A stretch of DNA of 64,000 nt from Conchocele bisecta (taxonomy: Eukaryota; Mollusca; Bivalvia; Lucinida; Thyasiridae). The notes beneath the pieces were generated by a model that searched no databases, was not told the DNA's origin, and saw only the letters and a list, made by a program, of their open reading frames with translations. The first letter of the stretch is position 1, and each line of letters begins with the position of its first letter. The DNA lies in NCBI GenBank assembly GCA_029237695.1, contig CM055265.1:43269331-43333330 (forward strand). The letters are read 5' to 3'. Below are positions 54,959-64,000 of the stretch, one piece after another. The position numbers and the translations under genes are program-made.

Positions 54959-55447
54959 ATATGTAATATTGGAGTAAAATTGGGTATAATTTAAAGAGCG
55001 TTTTGTCGTTGATATCACAAGATGCCTATGGTGACATGTATGACAGTTTGCACTGTACCATTACCATGTGGTTTAACGACTCACGTCGTAGAGCAACTTA
55101 TTACGTCAACAAAGATATCAAATCATATCCCGTTCAATTACATGTACCTGTTAAACCGCACAATACGTCATATACAATATACAGTTTACGGTTATTTATT
55201 ATATCTGCATGATATATATTTTTTTATTTCAGGCTACAAAGTTATTTTAATTTCTTTGATGTTTTGCTTGTTTCTAAATACAATGTATATGATTCGGTGA
55301 ATTGAATATGTTACACGATCTTTGCTGGATGCCTGTCCCCGATAACGGACCCGTATAACACATTCAAACAGGATCCACTGTAATTCGGGTATAACTCACC
55401 CGGACATGGCTGTGTGGTATGCAATCATGGCTAGCCATTATAATTAT
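54959..55447. other. No supported gene
   Basis: Counterpart of 19193-19671. Frames here differ from those in copy A. Confidence 0.45.
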
Positions 55448-55495
55448 CGTACAGAGGAACCTCTCCAAACCGGACACTCTGTGAGGTCCCCAGTA

Positions 55496-55563
55496 CAGTG
55501 GAACCCTCCAAACCGGACACCATGGGATGTCCCCAGGGCGTCCGGTTTGGAGAGGTTCCACTG
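55496..55563. mobile_element. MITE-6
   Basis: CAGTGGAACCCTCCAAACCG to CGGTTTGGAGAGGTTCCACTG; a second, older left end lies at 55452. The right TA has become TG. Confidence 0.82.
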
Positions 55564-55613
55564 TGAATCATATATGTGAGCACTTCATGACACATTCTAG
55601 TAATTTGCAATCA

Positions 55614-56054
55614 CAAGGTGCATGCTCACGTGGTCACAACAACAACAACAACAATGGCTGAAAGTGTTGAAAGCGCGCCCACTCTGATGTAAGTATTATT
55701 TGATATTTTCCTTAATAGGCCACGGATTGTGATGAAATACGACACAGCAAACGCGTCTTCACGAGCTGCATTTGGTGGTCCCGGGAGTTCGGCACATACT
55801 TATGTCATTTGTGCGACGAATCGATTTCCGTGTCAGTAGACACGGAAATCGATTCTTAGTAAAAACGGCAGAACTTTGGCCCAAAGTACCGAGACCACCA
55901 AATGTAGCTGAACAAGTCGCGTTTGATGCGCCATATTTCATCAAAATCCGTTACATAATAAGAACAATATAAAAGAATACGTGCTTTAAATCGGAGGGCT
56001 TCTGGAAGTTTCAGTACTTGTTGTTGTTGTTTGTTATAACCACGTGAATCATGG
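55614..56054. mobile_element. MITE-2
   Basis: Counterpart of 19780-20221; the central hairpin CGTGTCAGTAGACACG is more complete. Confidence 0.88.
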
Positions 56055-56251
56055 AACGCCATTATAAACAGAGGTAAAAACCAGTGAAATACATCTAAAC
56101 TGAGCATCCACAATTTCCTGAGTGTCCGGTTTAGAGAGGTTCCACTGTATTGAAAAATGACAGTGAAACCCATCCAAAATTGATTGGAATTTCTCCGTCA
56201 CCTCTGACATCGTGGTTCTTGTCAGTTAATAACAAGTTCCGTCAGAGAACA

Positions 56252-56473
56252 GGGGGCCGTTTCACTAAACTGTGTTCAACTAACATGTTCGTACAATTAT
56301 GATAGTCTGTAAATTTCACATTAGCAATGTTTTCTTAGAAGCAATTATTGGATTTACATTTTTGTGTATGCAGCCTATGCTCAATAAATGTAAATCCATC
56401 AATTGCAATTTCTAGACGATCCTAAAATTGCACTTACGGACATCTTAGTCGTACGAAGTTTAGTGAAATAGGC
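56252..56473. mobile_element. MITE-1
   Basis: Counterpart of 20421-20641. Confidence 0.88.
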
Positions 56474-56785
56474 ACCTGGGACCTTACCACATGTGCGACC
56501 AGTATAGTCCCCAGATCATGAAATGAACATTAGAAACAATACCATCGGGTGATTGTTTTTTTCTGCTATATATGTGAATTATGTTAAATATAGGGTGTTC
56601 ATCACCAGTGATGTTGTTGCTATATACATTTTAACATGACAAGTCACCATTTTGTGTCTGTTCTCCGCTAGTTTAATTTTGTTTCTGTATCGTCAGATAC
56701 AGTTAAGTCAGCGTCTGATGTATGTTACTATTGTTAGGTCGCCTATCACCGCCCTGGTGGTGGCTCAAACCTCAGCGGCTGGAGT

Positions 56786-57141
56786 TATAATTCCTCACAA
56801 AATATTTACACAATTCCCTAACATTTGATTGGCCCGTAGCAAGTCTATGTCCAAAATTTATATCCCAGTAAACTCCCACGCCGAACTACTTTCCGTAACC
56901 GTGAGGCGCAGTTAAAATAATTGTTAAGAAAACGGAAAATAAACACATTTTCTTGATGAATTTATTTCAAATGCTGGAATTATAAGGAATGAATGGCATT
57001 TTTGTTGAATTTATCGGGGATATACACTTGGAAAAGTCGCGGGAATACTGGACGAGGCCTTCCGGCCTTCGTCCAGTATTCCCGCGACTTTTCCAAGTTT
57101 ATACCCCGATAAATTCCACAAAAAGGCCATTCATTCCTATA
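56786..57141 (-). mobile_element. MITE-5, at the site of MITE-4 in copy A
   Basis: TATAATTCC tail first, then the palindrome to CATTCATTCCTATAAT. Flanks GGCGGCTGGAGTT... on the left and AAACATGTTCAGAATT on the right are the flanks of 21316-21772. Confidence 0.88.
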
Positions 57142-57246
57142 ATAAACATGTTCAGAATTAAAACATAAACCTTACACTTATGCTTGAAAATGATGTAAAA
57201 GGTACATTACCATGATTGTGAATCAGATATTTTCATCAATGGACCA

Positions 57247-57486
57247 AGGGCCCGTTTCACTAAACTTCGTACGACTAAAATGTTCGTAAGTGCAACTTTA
57301 GGATCGTCTGGAATTTTATTTGATGGACTTACATTTATTGAGCATCGACTGTATGCAGCCTATGCTAAATAAATGTAAATCCAATAATTGTTTACAAGAA
57401 AACATCGTTAATGTGAAAAGTACAGACTATCATAATTTTGCACTTACCAACAGTTTAGGCGTACGGAGTTTAGTGAAATGGCCCCC
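57247..57486. mobile_element. MITE-1
   Basis: Counterpart of 21900-22146. Confidence 0.9.
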
Positions 57487-57597
57487 AGGTTCTGAAAGTA
57501 AACAGTGTCCAATGCATTACACATCTGTGTTATTGTCTTCACCGTACTCCTGTTGACACCGCGTATGCATATCTGTTGATTTGGTTAAACCTTAATC

Positions 57598-57841
57598 CTC
57601 CTTTCACCCCTAAGTAACTAGAATGGATTTTGATATGTTAATTTTGAAACCAATCCAATCGTCACAAAATGGTTTTCAGACTAGTCCATTTATGAAAAGA
57701 GGGGGGGAGGGTTCTCAAAAATAAGAAAATTACTTGCAAAAAGTGTAGATCCTTATGAGACGGCTCGTCACGAGCCGTCTCATAAGGATCTACACTGTTT
57801 GCCAATACCCCTCTACAGGTCTGTGGTGTTGAAAAGGTTAA
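57598..57841. mobile_element. MITE-10
   Basis: Counterpart of 22252-22502; hairpin GTGTAGATCCTTATGAGACG with a perfect GGCTCGTCACGAGCC turn. Confidence 0.75.
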
Positions 57842-58681
57842 CAGAGAGAAATCAATGTATTCAGTCTCCTATCACCGAAATGGCGGTGGCTCAAACCTCG
57901 GCGGCTGGATTTGACACCACATCACGTGACGAACATGTTCAGAATGGACACCTTCCATGGTGCTCGATTTAGAGAGGTTTCGCTATATAGATCGGAATGG
58001 ATACGCCCAGTTCTGGTAATTAGTCATTTGTTTTGTTATTCGTTTCCGTAAGTGTCCAGCTCCGGACAATGAGTCAACGAGGACACAATCTTAACCTTTG
58101 TTCGCTGAGTCAGTGACATCACTGTCCGTACGTCCGGCCATCTAGTTCCTATTTTGTTCCACTCATTGCTCTATGTATATAATATGTAAATCATGATCAG
58201 GTCGCTCACATCAGGGTGTATTGTGGGGGCTATATTTTATTATTTCAACATTTAGATATGTCACTAATATACACACATAGCGTTTGGCAGTATATCTCCA
58301 TTTTAACGGACCATAACTGTGAAGTTTGTCCAATATCAGACCGGCGGTTCATGAAAATAAGACGTTTTAAATCTCTAATAAAATAATGACCTTTTGACAT
58401 ATCGGCGGTCATCTTGGATTATCAGATTTGGACAATAAATGCTCCAAAGTGATCGTCTTGTCGATACATTCGATTTGATAATGATATGACCATATTCGGT
58501 CAAGTTTTAAATTTGCGATTGTGTGACATATTCGTTCATATCATACCAAAAAGTGAAAAATATTTGGGTGATATTTTCGGTTTGTGATGTATTCGGCCGA
58601 ATTCGGCCAGTATTCACCGAAATGTGTGACACATTCGCATTCGTTTTCTTTGACATATAAGGTTCAACAGTGCGCCATTAT
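57842..58681. other. Single-copy stretch up to second gap
   Basis: Counterpart of 22503-23349; ends CAACAGTGCGCCATTAT at the N run. Confidence 0.5.
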
Positions 58682-59181
58682 NNNNNNNNNNNNNNNNNNN
58701 NNNNNNNNNNNNNNNNNNNNNNNNNNNNNNNNNNNNNNNNNNNNNNNNNNNNNNNNNNNNNNNNNNNNNNNNNNNNNNNNNNNNNNNNNNNNNNNNNNNN
58801 NNNNNNNNNNNNNNNNNNNNNNNNNNNNNNNNNNNNNNNNNNNNNNNNNNNNNNNNNNNNNNNNNNNNNNNNNNNNNNNNNNNNNNNNNNNNNNNNNNNN
58901 NNNNNNNNNNNNNNNNNNNNNNNNNNNNNNNNNNNNNNNNNNNNNNNNNNNNNNNNNNNNNNNNNNNNNNNNNNNNNNNNNNNNNNNNNNNNNNNNNNNN
59001 NNNNNNNNNNNNNNNNNNNNNNNNNNNNNNNNNNNNNNNNNNNNNNNNNNNNNNNNNNNNNNNNNNNNNNNNNNNNNNNNNNNNNNNNNNNNNNNNNNNN
59101 NNNNNNNNNNNNNNNNNNNNNNNNNNNNNNNNNNNNNNNNNNNNNNNNNNNNNNNNNNNNNNNNNNNNNNNNNNNNNNNNN
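58682..59181. other. Assembly gap, 500 N
   Basis: Exactly 500 N. GTGCGCCATTAT occurs on both sides (58670-58681 and 59182-59193), so the true gap may be zero or negative. Confidence 0.99.
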
Positions 59182-59261
59182 GTGCGCCATTATATGCATT
59201 GTAGCGGTGTAGAGCAATCAATTGTCTTTTGATCTTTTGAACCCGAAAGCCGCTATAGCGG

Positions 59262-59473
59262 GATTTGCAAACAGTGCAGATCCAGTTGAGCCGGCTCGTA
59301 ACGAGCCGTCTCATCAGGATCTGCACTTTTTGCAAGTAGTTTTCATATTTTGTAGAACAAAAACACCCCTTTTCATAAATGGATTAATCTGAAACTCATT
59401 TTGCGACGATTGGATTGGTCGGGAAATAAGCATATCACAGTCTATTCCAGTTACTTAGGGTGGAATGGGTTAA
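59262..59473. mobile_element. MITE-10, reverse orientation
   Basis: Hairpin CAGATCCAGTTGAGCCGGCT turning at CGTAACG, then GGATTGGTCGGGAAATAAGC and TACTTAGGGTGGAATGGG. Confidence 0.75.
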
Positions 59474-59560
59474 GCTGAACACGTCCACACAGTCTGATCA
59501 GGATATCCATTGTTCGCCATTCCATGAATGAAATACGCTACGAATACAACTACGTCACCT

Positions 59561-59803
59561 GGGGGCCGTTTCACTAAACTTCGTACGACTAAAATGTTCG
59601 TAAGTGCAAAATTATGATAGTCTATAAAATTCACATTAACAGTATTTTCTTTTAAACAATTATTGAATTTACATTTATTGAGCATAGACTGCATATGCAG
59701 CCTATGCTCAATACATGTAAATCCATAAATTGTAATTTACAGACAATCTTAAATTTGTACTTACGAACATTTTAGTCGTAAGAAGTTTAATGAAACGGGC
59801 CCG
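59561..59803. mobile_element. MITE-1
   Basis: GGGGGCCGTTTCACTAAACT to AAGTTTAATGAAACGGGCCC. Confidence 0.9.
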
Positions 59804-59896
59804 AGGATCTACACTGGTCACACAAATGAACTTATTGAGCGTTTCTGCATTGTAGTTCTGGATCAACTAGCAAACAGGTACATTCAAATACGGATA

Positions 59897-60090
59897 CAGT
59901 GGAACCTCTCTTAACCGCACACCAAGAACACATAAATGATAGTATGTGTGATAAGTGTCTTGGTCATTTATATTAGGTGATAATGTATGTTCGTGATCGC
60001 ATAGCACACAACTATGGCTCCGAATGATCAAATGTATGATTTACAGTGAAACCTCTCTGGGTACCTGCCAGGATTAGAGAGTTTTCACTG
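59897..60090. mobile_element. Composite pogo-like unit
   Basis: CAGTGGAACCTCTCTTAACC, spacer with GATCGCATAGCACACAACTA, then a shortened MITE-6 at 60044-60090 ending TTTTCACTG, TA. Confidence 0.75.
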
Positions 60091-60109
60091 TATAAACGTT
60101 GTTTCAGAT

Positions 60110-60215
60110 ACGACAACAGTGTATGCTCTGATCCGACTGCGCATATGCGCAGACTGATCTGGGACTACACTGGGCGCAAACACAATAAAGCACATTCTCT
60201 TTTTTTTGTGACTGG
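60110..60215. repeat. MITE-3-like fragment
   Basis: CTGATCCGACTGCGCATATGCG hairpin (about 60130-60160) then GGGACTACACTGGGCGCAAA. Confidence 0.55.
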
Positions 60216-60348
60216 ACCCATAAATTAAGGTATATATATTATATAGTGTACCTTGGATATTCCAAATTCCCCAGCTCCAATTTCAACCGACTGTCAATGT
60301 GTATGCATACATATAGCATTTATCAGTGAAAACATTATGTTGTGTATA

Positions 60349-60545
60349 TGTGGCTGAGACAGGAGAAATGTGGCTGATAGGTTTTGTGATCAGTGTAGAT
60401 CAAGTTCAGCCTGTGCCTCCGCTCAGTCTGATCATGATTTGCAAGGTTCGTCATTCCATCAATGAAACACACGCCATGCTTCTATATTGCAATACAGATC
60501 GTTATTACAGGAGTGTGTTAGTTGATCAGGAGCTACACTGGTCAA
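60349..60545 (+). mobile_element. MITE-3, right end replaced
   Basis: TGTGGCTGAGACAGGAGAAA; runs to GGAGCTACACTGGTCA, then MITE-1. A 135-codon frame (60326-60733) crosses both elements. Confidence 0.8.
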
Positions 60546-60560
60546 GGAACAAGGACCAGT

Positions 60561-60796
60561 GGCCTGTTTCACGGAACATTTTAGGACTAAGACGGTCTAA
60601 AATGGAAAAAAATACAATTTACAGTACAGTTGGCAACCGATTCTTGAAGACATTTGGTGTATTTGTTCAGAGTCATGACCTCTACATGTACATTAGCTGG
60701 ACAATGGTAGGATTAATAAAACAATTCGTGTAAAGCAAATACTTACAAATCTTCCGTACGAACATTTTCGCTGTTCGAAGTTTAGTGAAGCGGGCC
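60561..60796. mobile_element. MITE-1, most diverged copy
   Basis: GGCCTGTTTCACGGAACATT and GAAGTTTAGTGAAGCGGGCC. The centre is not the family's ATGCAGCC hairpin, so it may be a related subfamily. Confidence 0.6.
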
Positions 60797-61210
60797 TCTT
60801 TCCCGTGTTACATGTCCATGTCATTTTGCAAAAAGGAAGTAATGTTACCGGATCCTCAAATGACTGCGGTATAAAAGCAGACTGTATACGTTATTTCGCT
60901 GACTTTTGCTTCCGATTAAGCATTCCGTACTACCATAGGAAGTTATTCTCCTGGCGAGTCACAATGTCATATTAGATTATTTGAGTTTCAATCTTGTCAC
61001 TATTATGGTGTCCTTTCATTCGAATCACCAATTATATTTAAGGCTTGTATTATTCGGCAATAAAGTATAGTATATTCAAGCCAGACTTAATGGCCGATAT
61101 TTTTAAAAATATGACCCCATTTCCCGACCGGTTGATTTAACACGATTAGATTCGTTTCGGCTTATATTTAAGGGTGGGAATTGGCTCGAACACCTTCCAT
61201 ACCAGTGATA
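60797..61210. other. No recognisable feature
   Basis: Single-copy DNA. Confidence 0.4.
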
Positions 61211-61432
61211 CAGTGGAACCTCTCTAAACCGGAGACCAAGAAAACACATGTGATCTTATTTATGATGACTTTCTTAGTCATTTATCTCAGGTGACACTCT
61301 ACATGTATGTTCGTGATCGCATAGTACACAACTGTGGATCACAATGATCAAATACCTGATATACAGTGAAACCTCTCTACGGCGGACACACTGGGGACCT
61401 CCCAGGGTGTCCGGTTCAGAGAGGTTTCACTG
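61211..61432. mobile_element. Composite pogo-like unit
   Basis: CAGTGGAACCTCTCTAAACC, spacer CAAGAAAACACATGTGATCT ... GATCGCATAGTACACAACTG, then MITE-6 at 61364-61432 with TA on both sides. Confidence 0.8.
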
Positions 61433-61564
61433 TATATAGCCCAGTAAAGACGCAGGTCGATGGTCGTCGGTCTGGTTTACATTTCCGAATTTTGATAAAT
61501 GTTGCATTATTCAGGCTCCAAAAATGTGCCAAATATAGGAGAATCTATGTATGCAGGTATGGTA

Positions 61565-61688
61565 CAGTGGGGTCAGCGTGTAAGTGCACACACGAACGAA
61601 CACGACAGGTTGGTCCAACCTGTCGTGTTCGTTCGTGGTCCAACCTGTCGTGTTCGTTCGTGTGTGCACTTACACGCTGACCCCACTG
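61565..61688. mobile_element. Foldback, CAGTGGGGTCAGCGTG arms
   Basis: TA flanks. The left arm runs to CGACAGGTTGG. The right arm contains AACCTGTCGTGTTCGTTCGTG twice in tandem, so the palindrome has an arm duplication. Confidence 0.85.
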
Positions 61689-61924
61689 TAACCTATACTT
61701 TGAGGCCTCCTATAGTACCCATCAGCCTATCGGAGTGTGATATAGTATGGCTGGGTATCGATTAGAGATGATTGAGGGGAACCCATACTAGTTTACGTGT
61801 GTTGTGCATTTTGAGTGACACACTACGGACTGGTCAAATGAAATTAAGTGGCGAATGTACTAGCTGAGTCACTAATGTCTAGCGAGTGTGCTCTACTCAA
61901 TTAACTTATAGTTACATTCAGTCT

Positions 61925-62142
61925 TAACACTTCAAACATACACACTTTAAAGCGAATACTTGCAAACGCTGTAGATCCAGATGAGCCCGGCTCGTAACGA
62001 GCCGTCTCATCAGGATCTGCAGTGTTTGTCCGACATTACAGGTATATTTAAGATTTTTTGAAACAATACCACTTTTGTGAGGAATAATCCAAACTTAACA
62101 TGGAGCAGACCATGGTATATATTTAGGGGTGAGAGGGTAAAT
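61925..62142. mobile_element. MITE-10, reverse orientation
   Basis: TTAACACTTCAAACATAC, hairpin GTAGATCCAGATGAGCCCGG turning at CGTAACG, right end TATTTAGGGGTGAGAGGG. Confidence 0.75.
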
Positions 62143-62167
62143 TTCAAATTACTTGACTGTATAGAAT

Positions 62168-62556
62168 TCAAGGTGCATGATCACGTGGTTACAACAACAA
62201 CAATGTCGCCCACTCCAAGGTAAGTATTATTTGATATTGTCCTTAATATGAAACGGATTTTGATGAAATATGGCGCAGCAAACGCGTCTTCATGAGATGC
62301 ATTTGGTGGTCCAGGGAGTTTGGCACAGACTTATGTCGTTTTTGCAAAGAATCGATTTCCGTGTCAGATACACGGAAATCGATTCTTCGCAAAAACGACA
62401 AAAGTTTGGGCCAATGTACAGAAATGCAGCTTAACAAGACGCGTTTGATGCGCCATGTTTCATCAAAATCCGTTACGTAATAAGGACACTATAACAGAAT
62501 ACGTACTTTTAATCGGTACTTGTTGTTGTTGTTAGTACCACGTGATCATACACCTT
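62168..62556. mobile_element. MITE-2
   Basis: CAAGGTGCATGATCACGTGG to CACGTGATCATACACCTT. Hairpin CGTGTCAGATACACG. Target duplication not intact. Confidence 0.9.
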
Positions 62557-62607
62557 TCATCCAAAACATTTCCTCTACCACTTGCGATCGGTGTAGCTCC
62601 AGATCGA

Positions 62608-62850
62608 GGGGGCAGTTTCACTAAACTTTGTACGACTAAACTGTTCGTAAGTGCAAAATTATGATAGTCTGTAAATTTCACATTAATAATGTTTTCTTGT
62701 AAACAATTGTTGAATTTACATTTATTGAGCATAGGCTGCATATGCAGCCTATGTTCAATAAATGTAAATCCATGAATTTAAATTTCCAGACGATCCTAAA
62801 TTTGCACTTACGAACATTTTAGTCGTACGAAGTTTAGTGAAACGGGCACC
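62608..62850. mobile_element. MITE-1
   Basis: GGGGGCAGTTTCACTAAACT to AAGTTTAGTGAAACGGGCACC. Confidence 0.9.
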
Positions 62851-62911
62851 ATATCAGCATGTCAATGTGGTTGTGGAAGTGCGATACGGTGTAACAGTCA
62901 TACTGCATTTA

Positions 62912-63079
62912 CATTCGAACCTGTGCTAAAGGCCACCTCCGAATAGACATTACCCGTCTATAGCAGCCACGCTTTAGTTTTCCCAATTATTCAATTAAAT
63001 AAACCTGCGAACAACGAACACCTGTGGCTGGCCAAGGCTGTGGCTTCCCAAGGCTGGCCTTTATTCACAGGTTTGACTA
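62912..63079. mobile_element. Possible distant MITE-7 relative
   Basis: CATTCGAACCTGTGCTAAAG and the inverted CACAGGTTTGACTA flanked by TA; CGTCTATAGCAGCCAC and GTGGCTGGCC inside echo the AACAGCCACC theme. Confidence 0.45.
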
Positions 63080-63228
63080 TATCAGAATCAATACAGTTAA
63101 AAGTGCCTGAGCTTGAGTTGAACTCAGTCTCATAGTTACATGCTCATAAATTCATGTTGCTAGAATGCGTGGATCTTCATGACGCTTGATTAGAAAAATA
63201 AAGTCTACACTCGTCTACTCAAAGTCCA

Positions 63229-63500
63229 GGGGGGGCGTTTCACTAAACTTCTTACGACTAAAATGTTCGTAAGTGCAAATTTAGGATCGCCTGGAAATAT
63301 CAATTGATGGATTTACATTTATTGAACATAGGCTGCATATGCAGCCTATGCTCAATAAATGTAAATATGCAGCCTATGCTCAATAAATGTAAATCCAATA
63401 ATTGTTTACAAAAAAACATTGTTAATGTGACATTTACAGACTATCATAATTGTGCACGTACGAACATTTTAGTCCTACGAAGTTTAGTGAAACGTGCCCC
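63229..63500. mobile_element. MITE-1 with duplicated tip arm
   Basis: GGGGGGGCGTTTCACTAAAC to AAGTTTAGTGAAACGTGCCC. ATGCAGCCTATGCTCAATAA occurs twice in tandem (about 63337 and 63366), lengthening the right arm by 29 bases. Confidence 0.88.
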
Positions 63501-64000
63501 AGGAGTCTCTGGAAAAGACTCTGAGTAAGGGAAACGTTGGGTTAACGAGAGGTATTATATGGGAACACATGAATTTGACTTTGAATTCTCAGTAGTTAGA
63601 GTTGGAGGGAGGTAACGAGTGTATACTGTACACTATGAATTGGCTACATGTACATGGTATAGTACACAGCACAATCCATACCATCAGATCTATATATTTA
63701 GAAATATATGATAATCATTGATCCCATTCACCGTGTTTGTACACAACTATACATGCCATACAATATTTATTATTGTGATTGTGACTATATCATTTTCTGT
63801 CTATTTGTTTCACAAACAGTGTGAGTATTTTCACACATTCATCGGCAATGACCCGCACGCCGCATACAACTGGCTTATATAACCCACTTAGTGCAATAAT
63901 AGCGTGTGCACACCACACTCAGCGATCAGAAATGGTCTGATAAATATGCAAAGTTACTTTACACAACGTTTCTATTGTCATAATTATGTAGTACTTGAAC
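63501..64000. other. No recognisable feature
   Basis: Single-copy AT-rich DNA to the window end; nothing seen. Confidence 0.4.

Larger units (their letters stand above)
34396..58681 (+). repeat. Copy B of the duplicated segment
   Basis: Aligned with 1-23349. It is about 940 bp longer, mainly through a ~590-bp stretch between two MITE-1 copies and a ~1.9-kb block at 45243-47147, offset by loss of a MITE-7, most of a minisatellite, and blocks corresponding to 15225-15585 and 20863-21242. No N separates it from 23850-34395. Confidence 0.95.

Noticed and set aside
60326..60733. 135-codon plus-strand frame
   Set aside because: It is assembled from a MITE-3 and a diverged MITE-1; the peptide matches other MITE-3 translations only.

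Overview
This window is animal genomic DNA with no supportable protein-coding gene. It is AT-rich and packed with short non-autonomous DNA transposons (MITEs) and foldback elements. Every open frame I examined is short, and those that recur do so because they run through repeats. The organism is probably a marine invertebrate, most likely a bivalve mollusc. The grounds are the density of palindromic MITEs, pogo-like ends of the CAGTGGAACCTCTCTAAACC type, and a pearl/CvA-like element (a TCCG microsatellite beside a ~170-bp tandem core ending in AAGGTCAAGGTC). That placement is inference; no species can be named.

Layout. Copy A (1-23349) and copy B (34396-58681) are two versions of the same ~24-kb segment in the same orientation, about 34.4-35.3 kb apart. 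By eye they differ by a few percent in bases, plus many insertions and deletions. Both end at the same base, immediately before a run of exactly 500 N (23350-23849 and 58682-59181). A 10.5-kb segment (23850-34395), continuous with copy B, lies between them, and a 4.8-kb segment (59182-64000) follows. The simplest reading is two divergent haplotypes scaffolded in tandem. A true tandem duplication is not excluded. I cannot see whether copy A extends left of the window.

Local repeat families used below: MITE-1 (CCCGTTTCACTAAACTTCGT ends, 17 copies); MITE-2 (CAAGGTGYATGATCACGTGG ends, 5-bp target duplications, 13 copies including halves); MITE-3 (TGTGGCTGTGACTGGAGAAA, 11 copies plus fragments); MITE-4 (ATAGAGAATAGTAGGTTAGT at one end, TTATCCCGTCAACAC at the other, 6 copies); MITE-5 (a ~155-bp palindrome beginning GGAATGAATGGCC plus a 200-bp tail, 6 copies); MITE-6 (CAGTGGAACCTCTCTAAACC, TA targets); MITE-7 (CAGTCGAACCTCC, TA target proven by an empty site); MITE-8 (GTAGCCGATTTCA, 4 copies); MITE-9 (AAAGGTACATGCCCACTCAG, TTAA targets, 6 copies); MITE-10 (GTAGATCCAGATGAG hairpin, 6 copies plus a remnant); MITE-11 (GGTGCCAATGCTAAAATA with TAATTA-rich palindromes inside, 2 copies); MITE-12 (AAGTATATGTTGTGACCACT, nested in MITE-4 or solo). 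Together with tandem arrays these cover roughly a third or more of the non-N sequence.

No genes work together here. The interest is comparative: copy A and copy B form a natural filled-site/empty-site experiment. It shows a precise TA target duplication, a deletion by recombination between two MITEs, two unrelated elements occupying one locus, contraction of a minisatellite, and loss of foldback arms at short matching sequences.
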